Shown: positions 1 through 8,254, numbered from the stretch's first letter. The stretch: DNA of 51,687 bases from Christensenella sp. UBA7588 (GCA_002478945.1 DLKM01000012.1:773-52459); one strand, 5' to 3'. A program made the numbers and translations. Notes: generated from the sequence alone by a model not told the origin.

Positions 1-65
1 TCCGCGGGGGGACACACTCGGCACGCGCATAGAAAAGTATCGTTTACTTGTTATGTCACTCGTTC

Positions 66-93
66 GCCGACAAAAAGAACAACACTTGTCGGC
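66..93. other. Hairpin in the window-edge region downstream of rlmB
   Basis: An 8-bp perfect inverted repeat (GCCGACAA / TTGTCGGC) flanks a 12-nt loop. It lies in positions 1-217, downstream of rlmB on the minus strand. I see no convincing start codon with a ribosome binding site, no tRNA and no long reading frame in 1-217. The hairpin lacks a T tract on either side, so it is not a clear terminator. The region could be the leader of a minus-strand gene beyond the window edge. Confidence 0.4.
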
Positions 94-217
94 TCACTTG
101 TACTATCCGTCGAGCTTGGCGCTCGGTGCGGTCGGCGCCTTGCGCCTCCACGCTCCGAATAAGCACATTCCGTAAGCGTGCGTTGGGGGAAAGCCCACCC
201 GCAATAATTCGAACAGA

Positions 218-940
218 CTATCTGCGTTGTCGCACGGCTTCATACAACACTATTCCCGTTGCGACCGAGGCGTTGAGAGAGTTGACTTTGCCGTATTGCG
301 GAATTGTCAACGTGTCGTCGCAAAGGTCTTTTGTGAGGCGGTGTATACCTTCTCCTTCGCTGCCGATTACTAATGCGAGATTTCCGTTGAGATTTGCGTC
401 TTTCGGGGCTTTACCGTCAAAATCTGTTGCATAAACCCATACGTTTTGCTCTTTGAGCATTCTTATGGTATCGTTGACGTTGGTCACTTTCGCAATCAAT
501 ATATGTTCCGTTGCGCCGCAAGCGACTTTGACGACGGTATCGTTTACGCTGACGCTTCTGTGCTTGGGAATCACTATACCGTGCGCACCGAAACATTCCG
601 CGCTTCTGATAATCGCGCCGAGGTTGTGAGGGTCGGTTATGCCGTCCAGAATCACGATGAGCAACGGCTCGTCTTTTTGTTTTGCGAGGTTGAGGATGTC
701 GTCGACTTCGCAGTATTCGAAGTCCGTAACCGATGCGACAACGCCTTGATGATTTCCGCCCGACGAGAGTTTGTCAAGCATATTTTTGTCAACGTAACTT
801 ATAACCGTGCGCGCTTCTTTGGCAAGTTTATGCACGGCGGAAAGCATAGGGTCGAATTCGCCTTTTTGCATAAAAAGTTTGTCGACGGTTTTGCCTGCGC
901 GATAGGCTTCTTTTACGGGATTGCGACCATAGATATACAT
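218..940 (-). CDS. rlmB: 23S rRNA (guanosine-2'-O)-methyltransferase RlmB (SpoU/TrmH family)
   Basis: A SpoU-class RNA 2'-O-methyltransferase of 240 aa, expected to methylate a conserved guanosine of 23S rRNA using S-adenosylmethionine. The N-terminal part (about residues 1-70, starting MYIYGRNPVKEA) is the substrate-binding domain. The C-terminal trefoil-knot domain shows the three SpoU motifs: DPHNLGAIIRSAECFGA (motif 1), LALVIGSEGEGI (motif 2) and IPQYGKVNSLNASVATGIV (motif 3). The length is normal for RlmB. A ribosome binding site (AGAGGA) precedes the ATG. The gene starts 11 nt after mrnC, so the two are probably co-transcribed as RNA-processing partners, an arrangement common in Firmicutes. 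TrmH-type tRNA methyltransferases are the main alternative, but the N-terminal domain favours RlmB. Confidence 0.93.
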   Translation of the reverse strand: MYIYGRNPVKEAYRAGKTVDKLFMQKGEFDPMLSAVHKLAKEARTVISYVDKNMLDKLSSGGNHQGVVASVTDFEYCEVDDILNLAKQKDEPLLIVILDGITDPHNLGAIIRSAECFGAHGIVIPKHRSVSVNDTVVKVACGATEHILIAKVTNVNDTIRMLKEQNVWVYATDFDGKAPKDANLNGNLALVIGSEGEGIHRLTKDLCDDTLTIPQYGKVNSLNASVATGIVLYEAVRQRR

Positions 941-951
941 ATCGTTCCTCT

Positions 952-1377
952 TTATTTTTCGATATTATCCTCAAAGCATACGGACAAAAAATATTCCAAT
1001 CTCGAAGTGTTGCCCACGAGATACAGATAGCCCAAGACCGCTTCGAAACCGCTTGCTCGGCGGTATTCGCTCATTTCGGCGTGTTTTGCGCTCGTTTGAA
1101 CTTTGCAGTTGCGCGCTCTGCGGAAAATATCCTGTTCGTCCTCGTCGAAAAGAGGCAACAGTTTTTCCGCTTCGGCGGCTTGCGACACCGCTTTCACGAC
1201 TTTGGTAACTTCGTGATGCAATGCGCCCGTTTTTTGCGTGGAGCCTATCGTCACTCTCGTGCGAGTGTAAAGTGATTGCACGGCGTCTCCGATAAAAGCC
1301 AGCGCCATAGGGTGCAGAGCGAGTGCGTCTTGTTTCGAGATTGGCGTATGTATGCCGAATATTGCTTTGTCGTTCAT
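952..1377 (-). CDS. mrnC: Mini-ribonuclease III (23S rRNA maturation)
   Basis: A dimeric RNase III-like nuclease lacking a dsRNA-binding domain. In Firmicutes it trims the ends of 23S rRNA precursors. The visible catalytic core is ALAFIGDAVQSLYTR near the N-terminus (acidic metal ligand in GDAV) and a second block with ARNCKVQTSAKHAEMSEYR followed by FEAVLGYLYL, where the E is the second metal ligand. I chose the ATG at 1377 (MNDKAIFGIH, 141 aa) rather than the upstream ATG at 1404. A sigma-A-type promoter (TTGAAA, 18 nt, TACAAT) lies only 7 nt upstream of 1377, inside the longer frame. No Shine-Dalgarno is visible, so the transcript may be leaderless. It is followed closely by rlmB. Confidence 0.9.
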   Translation of the reverse strand: MNDKAIFGIHTPISKQDALALHPMALAFIGDAVQSLYTRTRVTIGSTQKTGALHHEVTKVVKAVSQAAEAEKLLPLFDEDEQDIFRRARNCKVQTSAKHAEMSEYRRASGFEAVLGYLYLVGNTSRLEYFLSVCFEDNIEK

Positions 1378-1384
1378 AAACTGC

Positions 1385-1414
1385 ATTGTAGCACACAAAA
1401 GCAAAGCTTTTCAA
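1385..1414 (-). promoter_or_regulatory. Sigma-A-type promoter of mrnC-rlmB
   Basis: TTGAAA (1414-1409), an 18-nt spacer and TACAAT (1390-1385) read on the minus strand. The -10 element ends 7 nt before the chosen mrnC ATG, so transcription would begin at or next to the start codon. Confidence 0.55.
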
Positions 1415-1421
1415 GTAAGAA

Positions 1422-1450
1422 TTGACATTAAGGCATTATAATAATAAAAT
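1422..1450 (+). promoter_or_regulatory. Sigma-A-type promoter of the transglutaminase-like lipoprotein gene
   Basis: A perfect -35 TTGACA (1422-1427), a 17-nt spacer and TAAAAT (1445-1450). A perfect TATAAT at 1437-1442 is only 9 nt from the -35 and so is probably not the -10. The ribosome binding site AAAAGGGG sits 8 nt before the ATG at 1487. Confidence 0.7.
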
Positions 1451-1486
1451 ATAGCTGAAATAAACCTCATAAAAGGGGAAAATAAT

Positions 1487-3826
1487 ATGAAAAAAAGGTA
1501 TGCGGTTCTGAATGCAACGCTTGCGCTGACGATGATTATGCTATTGTGCGTCGCGCTTACGTCTTGCGGACTTTTCGGACAACTTGCAACGATTAAATAT
1601 GTCAGTTTATGCGTCGGAGAAGGTCTCGAAAGCACAAACGAAGGGTTGGTTGCGACTGTCGGCACGCCGTTTGATTTGTGGTTGGATTGGCACAACGAAA
1701 GAATTGCGAATCCGAAAATAGAATGGTATATCTCGAGCGGAGGGCAAGACGAGGCTTTGTCTTGCACGACGAAAACGCTTAATTACGAATTTGCACGAGA
1801 GGACGTCGGCAAAACGTACGAGTTTTACGGCAAGGTCGAAGGCACCAAGTCCGAAACCCTGAAGATTAAACCCGTTTATGCAAAACTCTGCGCACCCGTT
1901 ATGTCGAGTTCGACGCACGATTTGGTGCAGAATCGTATACAACAAAACAGGCTTTCTTCCGAGGGATTGAAAAACGTCACGCTTACCGCTTCTTGGAATA
2001 AGGATTACATCTCTCCCGATGTTGACGTCTACGTCAAATGGTTTGTCGACGGCGCGGCGCAACCCGAAAGCGGAGACACGTTCACTTACGACGTTTCGGC
2101 AGTAACGAGCGATTGCACGGTTTGCGTAAAAGCCGAAATCGGTTACGAATATAACGGCGAAAAGGTATCCGAGTCAACGGAAGTGACGCTCGTATTCCTT
2201 TCCGATTACGAACTTGCTCAAAGCGTAAGCATAACGCCTGTATCGGAAGATGCGAGTCTCAAAAAAGTCATAGACGGCACTTATTACAAAAAATGGAGCG
2301 GTACGAGCGAAAACGTCGTATCGTTCGCGTCGACGTTGTTGCCTGATAATGCAAATCAGAACGCAAAATGCGTCTGGAGCGTCCGCAACGGAGAAACGGA
2401 GCAAAAGCACAACAAAACGACGAGAAATGCGGATATAAATCTTTCTCAAGGCAAAAACGTTATAACGGCAACTATAGACAACGTCGAGAGCAACAATATC
2501 ATCGTGTACGTCTTGACATACGACTATTCCGAGGATAACGCCGCGATGCCAAACGAAATATTGAACGCAATGAAGCAACGCTTCGTGTGGAAAGGCAACG
2601 TGTGCGACACTTATATTTCGTCTCAAAAAGATTTGAACGCATATATGGGTTACGCCGTGTCGAGACACGAAATCGAAACGAAATTCGAGATGTATCTTGC
2701 GATAGACTCTTGGCGCAATAGCGAGACGTTCGGCAAAAAATGTTCTTTGGCTATGCAACAGGGCAACGACGAGTCGGGCAGATTCTCGTATTCTATGAGC
2801 GTGTCTAAAGAGCAAGGCACCGTCGTGTTTAGAGAAGGCACGCAATTCGGTATTCCGAGCGGAGCATACGAAAACCCCGACGAGTCGTATCAGACAAAAG
2901 TGCTGTTGAGATATAAAGAAAATTCTCAAAGCAGGACGGAGTTGCCCGTAGATTCTTTTGAAAAATCGCTCGACGTATACAATTCCAACGATTTGTATCG
3001 CGCGGTTTCTTGCGGATATAAACCCGTTTTCAAAGGAGACGACGCAAGCAAGGTGCAGGCGGTTTATCAAAAGGCAAGGGAAGTTTTGCAAAAATACGTT
3101 GCCGCAGATATGACGGAAGTCGAAAAAGTTGCGTGCATTTACGATTGGATAGTCTACAACGTGGATTACGACCACGCCGTTGCGGAACTTGCTAATTCCG
3201 CCGGCACCAGCGGTTATAACGCATTCTATCTTGAAGGCGTATTCAACGACAACAGAGCCGTGTGCGACGGAAAATCCAAAGCGTTTGCCCTGCTTTGCGG
3301 TATGGAGGGTATAAAAGCGATTCGTATCAGCGGATATGCAAATCCGAATCTTTCCTCTTTGACCGATGAGCAAAAAGCAGGTTGCGGCCACGCGTGGAAC
3401 AAGGTTCTCGTCGATGCAAACGGGGACGGCGTGAGAGAGTGGTACGTCGTGGATACGACGTGGGGAGACGCGGCGGTTAAGACCAAAACGGGAGCGTGGG
3501 ACGAGTATCTGACGTATTCCTATTTCTTGCGCACGGACGCGGATATTGCATCGACGCACGAGAGCAGTTTGGAGCAACCCGTTGCCGATTCGGTGTACAA
3601 CACTTACAAAAATACGTTCGTTACCGTCGGAACGAAGAAAATCAGTTTGTACGTCGAAACGGCCGCCCAACTCAACGAATTGTTGGCGTATAGCAAAGCG
3701 AACGGAGGCATTTGCCTTAGCGTTTATATCGTAAAGAGCGCGCGAGGCAACGAAAACTTCGGACATCTTACGCCGACGAGAGACGGAGAATACGTCATCT
3801 TCGGTCAATCGTCGTTGTCGTTCTGA
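1487..3826 (+). CDS. Large lipoprotein with C-terminal transglutaminase-like domain
   Basis: A predicted surface lipoprotein of 779 aa. The N-terminus has a Lys-rich start, a hydrophobic stretch and a lipobox ending LTSC (Cys27). Residues about 40-350 look like successive beta-rich, Ig-like extracellular modules. A transglutaminase/protease-like core follows, with Cys593 (RAVCDGKSKAFALLC), His635 (CGHAWNKV) and Asp656 (YVVDTTWGD), the papain-like triad in the right order. In bacteria such domains usually act as cysteine peptidases or peptidoglycan-associated enzymes rather than true cross-linkers. The substrate is unknown. The gene is monocistronic: it has its own promoter and a terminator just downstream. 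The last 110 residues after the triad are unassigned. Confidence 0.85.
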   Translation: MKKRYAVLNATLALTMIMLLCVALTSCGLFGQLATIKYVSLCVGEGLESTNEGLVATVGTPFDLWLDWHNERIANPKIEWYISSGGQDEALSCTTKTLNYEFAREDVGKTYEFYGKVEGTKSETLKIKPVYAKLCAPVMSSSTHDLVQNRIQQNRLSSEGLKNVTLTASWNKDYISPDVDVYVKWFVDGAAQPESGDTFTYDVSAVTSDCTVCVKAEIGYEYNGEKVSESTEVTLVFLSDYELAQSVSITPVSEDASLKKVIDGTYYKKWSGTSENVVSFASTLLPDNANQNAKCVWSVRNGETEQKHNKTTRNADINLSQGKNVITATIDNVESNNIIVYVLTYDYSEDNAAMPNEILNAMKQRFVWKGNVCDTYISSQKDLNAYMGYAVSRHEIETKFEMYLAIDSWRNSETFGKKCSLAMQQGNDESGRFSYSMSVSKEQGTVVFREGTQFGIPSGAYENPDESYQTKVLLRYKENSQSRTELPVDSFEKSLDVYNSNDLYRAVSCGYKPVFKGDDASKVQAVYQKAREVLQKYVAADMTEVEKVACIYDWIVYNVDYDHAVAELANSAGTSGYNAFYLEGVFNDNRAVCDGKSKAFALLCGMEGIKAIRISGYANPNLSSLTDEQKAGCGHAWNKVLVDANGDGVREWYVVDTTWGDAAVKTKTGAWDEYLTYSYFLRTDADIASTHESSLEQPVADSVYNTYKNTFVTVGTKKISLYVETAAQLNELLAYSKANGGICLSVYIVKSARGNENFGHLTPTRDGEYVIFGQSSLSF

Positions 3827-3850
3827 ATGTAAAGAAAATCAAACAAAACG

Positions 3851-3878
3851 AAAGCCCGTTGAGGATTCAACGGGCTTT
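3851..3878. terminator. Bidirectional terminator
   Basis: A 10-bp stem AAAGCCCGTT / AACGGGCTTT with an 8-nt loop, between two convergent genes (the lipoprotein ending at 3826 and the minus-strand gene ending at 3923). Confidence 0.75.
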
Positions 3879-3922
3879 ATATATCTTTGGGCGTTTCAGG
3901 GGGAGAAAAAACGCCGTCGGAT

Positions 3923-4339
3923 TTATAGATACTTGCGCAAGGCTTTGATGTTTTTGTCGTAAGTTTTCATAAGGTCTTTGGCAAGGTCGGGTACGTCTAC
4001 GCCGTCTTTTTCAAGTTCGTTGATGCATTTCTGCACGCTTTCGATACCCATATTGTAGCCGTCAATCAGCATACTTGCCAGATGAGAGCAGGAACTGTTG
4101 ATGCCTGCGTTCATTTTTACGCCCGCTTTGAGCATAATGCGTTGAACGGGATTCGTCTGTGCTTCGGCAATTTCTTTTTCGCTCAATTCCTGTTTTGCCT
4201 TTTGATAAAAATCTTCCATAACCTCTTTTTGAGAGAGAACGAGATTCTTCATTTTATCGCAGTCGATATAGTCGATAATGTTGTCCACGGATTGCGCGCC
4301 CATTGCTGTGTTGCGCAGAATTTCTCTATATATTTTCAT
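3923..4339 (-). CDS. Conserved helical protein of unknown function
   Basis: A 138-aa soluble protein with no signal peptide or membrane segment. It is almost entirely helical in character, with heptad-like spacing. The block HLASMLIDGYNMGIESV, preceded by NPVQRIMLKAGVKM, resembles small clostridial hypothetical proteins I recall that look like ferritin-like or DUF2383-type four-helix bundles. There is no obvious ExxH di-iron motif, so metal binding is not supported. A good ribosome binding site (AAGGAG) precedes the ATG. It lies downstream of spoIIR on the same strand with a 63-nt gap, so read-through is possible. The family assignment is tentative and no role can be given. Confidence 0.75.
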   Translation of the reverse strand: MKIYREILRNTAMGAQSVDNIIDYIDCDKMKNLVLSQKEVMEDFYQKAKQELSEKEIAEAQTNPVQRIMLKAGVKMNAGINSSCSHLASMLIDGYNMGIESVQKCINELEKDGVDVPDLAKDLMKTYDKNIKALRKYL

Positions 4340-4402
4340 AAAAATCTCCTTGTCGTTTTATAACCGTATAGTGTGCAAAAACAAAACTTTTATTATATTT
4401 AC

Positions 4403-4954
4403 TTATCCGAAAAGCCTGTCAAGCCACTCTTTTACCCACGATTTGTATACTATCTTCTCTCCGTTATTCGTCGTAGGGACAAAGCACAACGGGGGAAACG
4501 CAACGCACCACCAGTTGTCTCCGACGCCCTCTCCGAGATAAATTATCAATGCGTCGTAATAGCCTTCGGGGAAATCGTATTCGTCGTATTGCCTGTCGGG
4601 GAAATATTCGTTTTTGAGCGCAATCGAGGCTTTATATGTAAAATTGTTTGCGTAAAGCGTTTGATTTGCGATTTCGACGAGATTGTTTTGTTCTCGTTCA
4701 AGCACGTTTTTCGCGTCCGATTTTGTTTTGCAGTTGTCGAGTCGACCGCTAAGATAGGTTGTGATTGCGTCTCTTACGGCAAGTTTTACGCTCTGGTCTT
4801 GCTCGGAATTTGAGTTTGCTCTTATATGAATGCGAATGCATTCGTCCGCGAGTCGTTGTTGTGATACGTTTTGATTGCACGCGCACAGCACGAGAGTCAG
4901 TATGCACCCGAGCATAAGCGCGGCGACGATATAAATTACGACGTTGTTTTTCAT
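4403..4954 (-). CDS. spoIIR: Stage II sporulation protein R (forespore signal for pro-sigma-E processing)
   Basis: SpoIIR is made in the forespore and secreted into the intermembrane space, where it triggers SpoIIGA to process pro-sigma-E in the mother cell. The 183-aa protein starts with a membrane or signal segment (residues about 5-25). It carries the family hallmarks IRIHIRANSNSEQDQSVKL followed by VRDAI, a central helical part, and the C-terminal block DNWWCVAFPPLCFV. The length matches the core family. It is divergent from sleB. A sequence matching the sigma-F consensus (GTATA, 15 nt, GGCAACAATC) lies 5 nt upstream of the ATG, which fits the known sigma-F control of spoIIR. The only SD-like tract (GAGG) is 13 nt away, so the start may be leaderless. 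Confidence 0.95.
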   Translation of the reverse strand: MKNNVVIYIVAALMLGCILTLVLCACNQNVSQQRLADECIRIHIRANSNSEQDQSVKLAVRDAITTYLSGRLDNCKTKSDAKNVLEREQNNLVEIANQTLYANNFTYKASIALKNEYFPDRQYDEYDFPEGYYDALIIYLGEGVGDNWWCVAFPPLCFVPTTNNGEKIVYKSWVKEWLDRLFG

Positions 4955-4959
4955 ATCGT

Positions 4960-4989
4960 GATTGTTGCCTCAATTCTTTTCGATTATAC
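4960..4989 (-). promoter_or_regulatory. Candidate sigma-F promoter of spoIIR
   Basis: On the minus strand: GTATA (4989-4985), exactly 15 nt, then GGCAACAATC (4969-4960). This matches the GYWTA / GGNRANANTR consensus at all but the last defined position. It ends 5 nt before the spoIIR ATG. Sigma-F control of spoIIR is established in Bacillus; the assignment here is inference. Confidence 0.6.
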
Positions 4990-5023
4990 AATCGGCTTTG
5001 ATTTTCGATAATCGCTTTTGGTT

Positions 5024-5052
5024 GCATAAAAGCAAATTCGCGTGAAAAACTA
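5024..5052 (+). promoter_or_regulatory. Candidate forespore (sigma-G/F-type) promoter of sleB-ypeB
   Basis: GCATA (5024-5028), 14 nt, TGAAAAACTA (5043-5052). The -35 fits the forespore sigma consensus exactly, and the -10 fits GGNRANANTR at all but the first position. In Bacillus, sleB-ypeB is transcribed late in the forespore by sigma-G. Confidence 0.5.
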
Positions 5053-5070
5053 CAGAAAAAGAGGTGAATT

Positions 5071-5775
5071 ATGAATGTCAATTCCACGATAAAAAGAAGC
5101 GTAATTTTTATGGTCGCTTTCGTAATGATATGCGCGGCGTTGCTTTGCGCCCTCTTGCAAAACGAGGACGAAAACGTTGCGGACGCAGCCGTGTTGAAAC
5201 AAGGCTCGAAAGGAGATACCGTCAAGACCGTGCAGACAAAACTCATCAAATGGGGGTATCTGACGGGAAAAGCGGACGGCGTGTTCGGCGCAAAAACCAA
5301 AGCCGCCGTTATCAAATTTCAGCGTAAAAACGGACTTGTCGCAGACGGCGTTATCGGTACGAGGACTGCGCAGGCACTCGGAATAAGTTTGTCGCAAAAC
5401 ACGTCGTCGTCATCGCAAAGCACGTCGTCTACAGACCTTAATCTGCTTGCGAGAGTCGTATACGGAGAGGCAAGAGGAGAGCCGTATACGGGACAAGTGG
5501 CGGTTGCTGCAGTCGTGCTTAACAGAGTGAAAAGCTCGAGTTTTCCCAATACGATTGCAGGAGTCGTGTATCAATCGGGCGCATTCGATTGCGTCAGCGA
5601 CGGACAGATAAATCTCACCCCCAACCAATCGGCGTATAACGCCGCAAGAGACGCTCTTAACGGCTGGGACCCGACGTACGGATGCCTGTTCTATTACAAT
5701 CCGCGCACGGCAACGAGCAAATGGATGCTGTCGCGCACGGTAAAACTAAATATAGGAAATCACGCGTTTTGTTAA
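5071..5775 (+). CDS. sleB: Spore cortex-lytic enzyme SleB
   Basis: A lytic transglycosylase that degrades muramic-delta-lactam cortex peptidoglycan during germination. The 234-aa protein has an N-terminal signal/anchor (about residues 9-30), a peptidoglycan-binding repeat domain (about 41-105: LKQGSKGDTVKTVQ... FQRKNGLVADGVIGTRT), a Ser/Thr-rich linker and a hydrolase-2 catalytic domain (about 122-234). The catalytic Glu is E133 in VVYGEARGEP. The C-terminal LFYYNPRTATSKW block and the final GNHAFC are typical of SleB/CwlJ enzymes. Ribosome binding site GAGGTG precedes the ATG. ypeB follows after 11 nt, the conserved sleB-ypeB pair in which YpeB stabilises SleB in the spore. Confidence 0.96.
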   Translation: MNVNSTIKRSVIFMVAFVMICAALLCALLQNEDENVADAAVLKQGSKGDTVKTVQTKLIKWGYLTGKADGVFGAKTKAAVIKFQRKNGLVADGVIGTRTAQALGISLSQNTSSSSQSTSSTDLNLLARVVYGEARGEPYTGQVAVAAVVLNRVKSSSFPNTIAGVVYQSGAFDCVSDGQINLTPNQSAYNAARDALNGWDPTYGCLFYYNPRTATSKWMLSRTVKLNIGNHAFC

Positions 5776-5786
5776 AGGAGTAAATT

Positions 5787-7193
5787 ATGAAAAAAGATAA
5801 ATCAAAAAACAAGAAAACTCAAATCGAGGACAAAAAAGCCAAGAAACACGCCTCTCCGAAAGTCGTAAAAACAGCGATTTTAGGCACGGTTTTAGGCTTG
5901 TTCGCAAGTGCGGTGGTAGGACTTTCGGTGGCGTTGTTCTATTCGCAAAAGAGCGTACAGACGCACGAAACCTATCAGCGTCAGATGGACGCGGTGTATT
6001 CGAGAGCGTATTACGATTTGCTCGACGGTGCGAGCGACCTCGGAATTACGCTCAGAAAAATCAGCGTATCCAATTCTTCCAAAATGCAACAATCCTTGCT
6101 TTACGAGGTGTGGGGAACAGCGCAACTTGCCGAAGGCAATCTCGGAATGTTCCGCTCGCAGGACGACGGAATACTCAAGGCGCAAAAGTTTGTCAATCAA
6201 CTCGGAGACTATACGCACACGCTTGCGCTTCGCGTTGCGGACGGACACCCGTTGACCGCAGAGGAAAGACAAAAACTCGTGCAGATGGGAGATATGGCGG
6301 ATATGTATAAAAACGCCTTGCAGACCGTGCAACAAAATCTTGACGACGGACAAATGTTTGTCGAGGACGGCGGCGCGCTCGACAATTTCGCATCTGCGTT
6401 TTCGGAATTTGCCGAGCCGAGTTTCGAGTATCCCGAGATGATATACGACGGTCCGTTTTCTTCCGCGCTTGAAAACAGAGAAGCGTACGGACTCGTCGGA
6501 GAGGATATTTCCGTAGAAAAGGGAAAAGCTCTTATAAAAGATTATTTTTCTTCGCGCAGACCTCGCAATGTCGAATACGTCGGACAGGCTGACGGAGACA
6601 TCGTAACTCTTGATTACAGATTCACGTCGGGAGACGACGATTGCTACGTTCAACTCGCAAAGAAAGGCGGTATGCTGATATCTTTCAACACTTCTCCCTC
6701 GTCAGATGAGGAGGCGGCAATCGTAGAGGCAAGCGAAACGTGCCAACAAAGCGCATTGCGCTTTGCAAACGACGTCGGTTTTAACGATATGCAGGTCGTA
6801 TGGTCGTCGTCTGCGGACGGAGAGTGCGTTATAAACCTCGTTCCGACGCAAGACGGAGCGGTGCTTTATCCCGATTTGGTAAAGGTCAAAGTGCGCGAAA
6901 GCGATATGCAGGTAATCGGTTTCGATTCTACGCATTATGCGTTTAACCACAGAGAACGCAATATCGGCACGCCGAGCATCTCCGCACAAGAGGCACAAGA
7001 ATCTTTGAATTTGCCCACGGTGTCGGAAGGCAGGCTGTCGCTTATTCCGCTCAGAGAGACCAAAGAAGTTTTGACGTATGAATTTGAATGCGAACAGAAC
7101 GGAACGTATTACGTTTATCTCGACGCTCACAGCGGAGAAGAAGTGAACATTCTATACGTCGTGTCGGACTCGGCGGGAATGAGAACGATGTAA
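5787..7193 (+). CDS. ypeB: Germination protein YpeB
   Basis: A membrane-anchored partner of SleB, needed for its assembly and stability in the dormant spore. The 468-aa protein has a Lys-rich cytoplasmic N-terminus (1-28), one membrane helix (about 29-53) and a long extracytoplasmic part. The first half is helical (residues about 60-200) with YDLLDGASDLGITLRKISVS, typical of YpeB. The second half contains PepSY-like modules (for example EAYGLVGEDISVEKGKALI and the repeats ending VYLDAHSGEEVNILYVV). The length is in the family range. A ribosome binding site (AAAGGAG) lies before the ATG, and a strong terminator closes the operon. Confidence 0.95.
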   Translation: MKKDKSKNKKTQIEDKKAKKHASPKVVKTAILGTVLGLFASAVVGLSVALFYSQKSVQTHETYQRQMDAVYSRAYYDLLDGASDLGITLRKISVSNSSKMQQSLLYEVWGTAQLAEGNLGMFRSQDDGILKAQKFVNQLGDYTHTLALRVADGHPLTAEERQKLVQMGDMADMYKNALQTVQQNLDDGQMFVEDGGALDNFASAFSEFAEPSFEYPEMIYDGPFSSALENREAYGLVGEDISVEKGKALIKDYFSSRRPRNVEYVGQADGDIVTLDYRFTSGDDDCYVQLAKKGGMLISFNTSPSSDEEAAIVEASETCQQSALRFANDVGFNDMQVVWSSSADGECVINLVPTQDGAVLYPDLVKVKVRESDMQVIGFDSTHYAFNHRERNIGTPSISAQEAQESLNLPTVSEGRLSLIPLRETKEVLTYEFECEQNGTYYVYLDAHSGEEVNILYVVSDSAGMRTM

Positions 7194-7228
7194 TATATAA
7201 GGGAGGTCGAGGAGGGAAAACGAAACGA

Positions 7229-7256
7229 AAAAGCACTCGTAAAAACGAGTGCTTTT
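7229..7256. terminator. Bidirectional terminator after ypeB
   Basis: A 12-bp stem AAAAGCACTCGT / ACGAGTGCTTTT with an AAAA loop, between convergent genes. A/T tracts on both sides suit termination in both directions. Confidence 0.85.
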
Positions 7257-7281
7257 GATGTTTTTATTATCGCAAAACTTA

Positions 7282-8076
7282 TCAGACTTCCACTTTTCTG
7301 TCGAGAGACTTGATGAAGCAAAGTCCCAAAACGATTTGGACAAGTCCGAGCGCGGCGTTTACGAATACGAGATAACCGCCGTTGGCAAGTTTCGAGAAAT
7401 ACTCTGAAATGCTGAGGCTTGCGCTGCCTTCTTCTTGGCCTGTGAGAAGTCCCGTGAACATCAATGCGATTGCAAGCAAACCGATTATAATGCTCGAAAC
7501 CACGTTGTAAGCTCTGCCGTATTTCTTTCCGCAAGCGGAAATCAAAGCGACGAGGAAGTTTGCAAAAGCAAACAGCAACAATGCCATCGGAACGAGTTTC
7601 GCTATGCCGAACAACGCGGAACTGTCGAATGCGTCCTTGAACGAACCGCTGTCTTTGAACAAAGTAATCCAACCGGAAATACCGTCGAGAGCGGAGATTC
7701 CGAACAAATCGTTTCTGATAACTTTGGAGTTGACAAGGCAACCGAGAGCGGAGAGAACGATAAAGAGGAGAGACATAACCATCATCGTTACGTTTCTGCC
7801 GACACCGCTGTGTTTTTCTTTCTTTTCTTTCTTATCGCTCGTTTCGGAAGCGACGTCGTTGTAGACCGGCTCGAAGTCGGTTTGAGGTTGCGGATATGTC
7901 GGTGCTTGTTGTGCAAGCTCCGCCGTTTGTGTTTCTATTTTGTTGATTTTAACGCCGATAGTAACGCCGCAGCTGGGGCATTTGATACGATGTTTGTATC
8001 CGTCTGGCAAAGTTTCCAAATTCGCCGGCGGCTCGAAACTAATTTCGGCTCTGCAACTCGGACATCTAGTGTACAT
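7282..8076 (-). CDS. Zinc-ribbon membrane protein with four predicted helices
   Basis: A 264-aa protein of unknown function. The N-terminus is a zinc ribbon (Cys5, Cys8, Cys33, Cys36; CPSC pairs) facing the cytoplasm. A Gln/Pro-rich linker, a Lys-rich stretch (KKEKKEKHSG) and about four membrane helices (near 95-115, 160-182, 190-213, 235-258) follow. A loop between helices 1 and 2 carries aromatic and acidic residues. The architecture of a disordered charged N-terminus followed by four helices resembles the two membrane proteins at 46607-47395 and 47412-48263, which suggests a lineage-specific paralog family. It has its own sigma-A promoter and a clear AAGGAG ribosome binding site, so it is probably expressed in vegetative cells. 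Confidence 0.8.
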   Translation of the reverse strand: MYTRCPSCRAEISFEPPANLETLPDGYKHRIKCPSCGVTIGVKINKIETQTAELAQQAPTYPQPQTDFEPVYNDVASETSDKKEKKEKHSGVGRNVTMMVMSLLFIVLSALGCLVNSKVIRNDLFGISALDGISGWITLFKDSGSFKDAFDSSALFGIAKLVPMALLLFAFANFLVALISACGKKYGRAYNVVSSIIIGLLAIALMFTGLLTGQEEGSASLSISEYFSKLANGGYLVFVNAALGLVQIVLGLCFIKSLDRKVEV

Positions 8077-8107
8077 AGTTTATCTCCTTAAAAACTATTC
8101 TTTTGTT

Positions 8108-8136
8108 ATTATATTATTAAAGAGCGTTAAAGTCAA
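8108..8136 (-). promoter_or_regulatory. Sigma-A promoter of the zinc-ribbon membrane protein gene
   Basis: TTGACT (8136-8131), a 17-nt spacer and a perfect TATAAT (8113-8108) on the minus strand, about 30 nt before the ATG. The rest of the 8077-8376 gap holds the hairpin at 8255-8291 and AT-rich sequence in which I see no gene. Confidence 0.75.
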
Positions 8137-8254
8137 TGATAGTAAGGCAAAAATATTTTTTAACGCAAAAAACGCTCTTGCGGACGCGCGCTCGACGGAG
8201 CGGCAAACGACGTTTTGAGAGCGACGAATAATTCTCGTGCAATAATTGTAAACG

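Noticed and set aside
1437..1442. Perfect TATAAT as the -10 for the nearby TTGACA
   Set aside because: The spacing is only 9 nt; TAAAAT at 1445-1450 gives the proper 17 nt.
2174..3808. A 544-codon minus-strand frame opposite the transglutaminase-like lipoprotein gene
   Set aside because: The + strand frame has a signal peptide, lipobox and catalytic triad; the minus frame has none of these.
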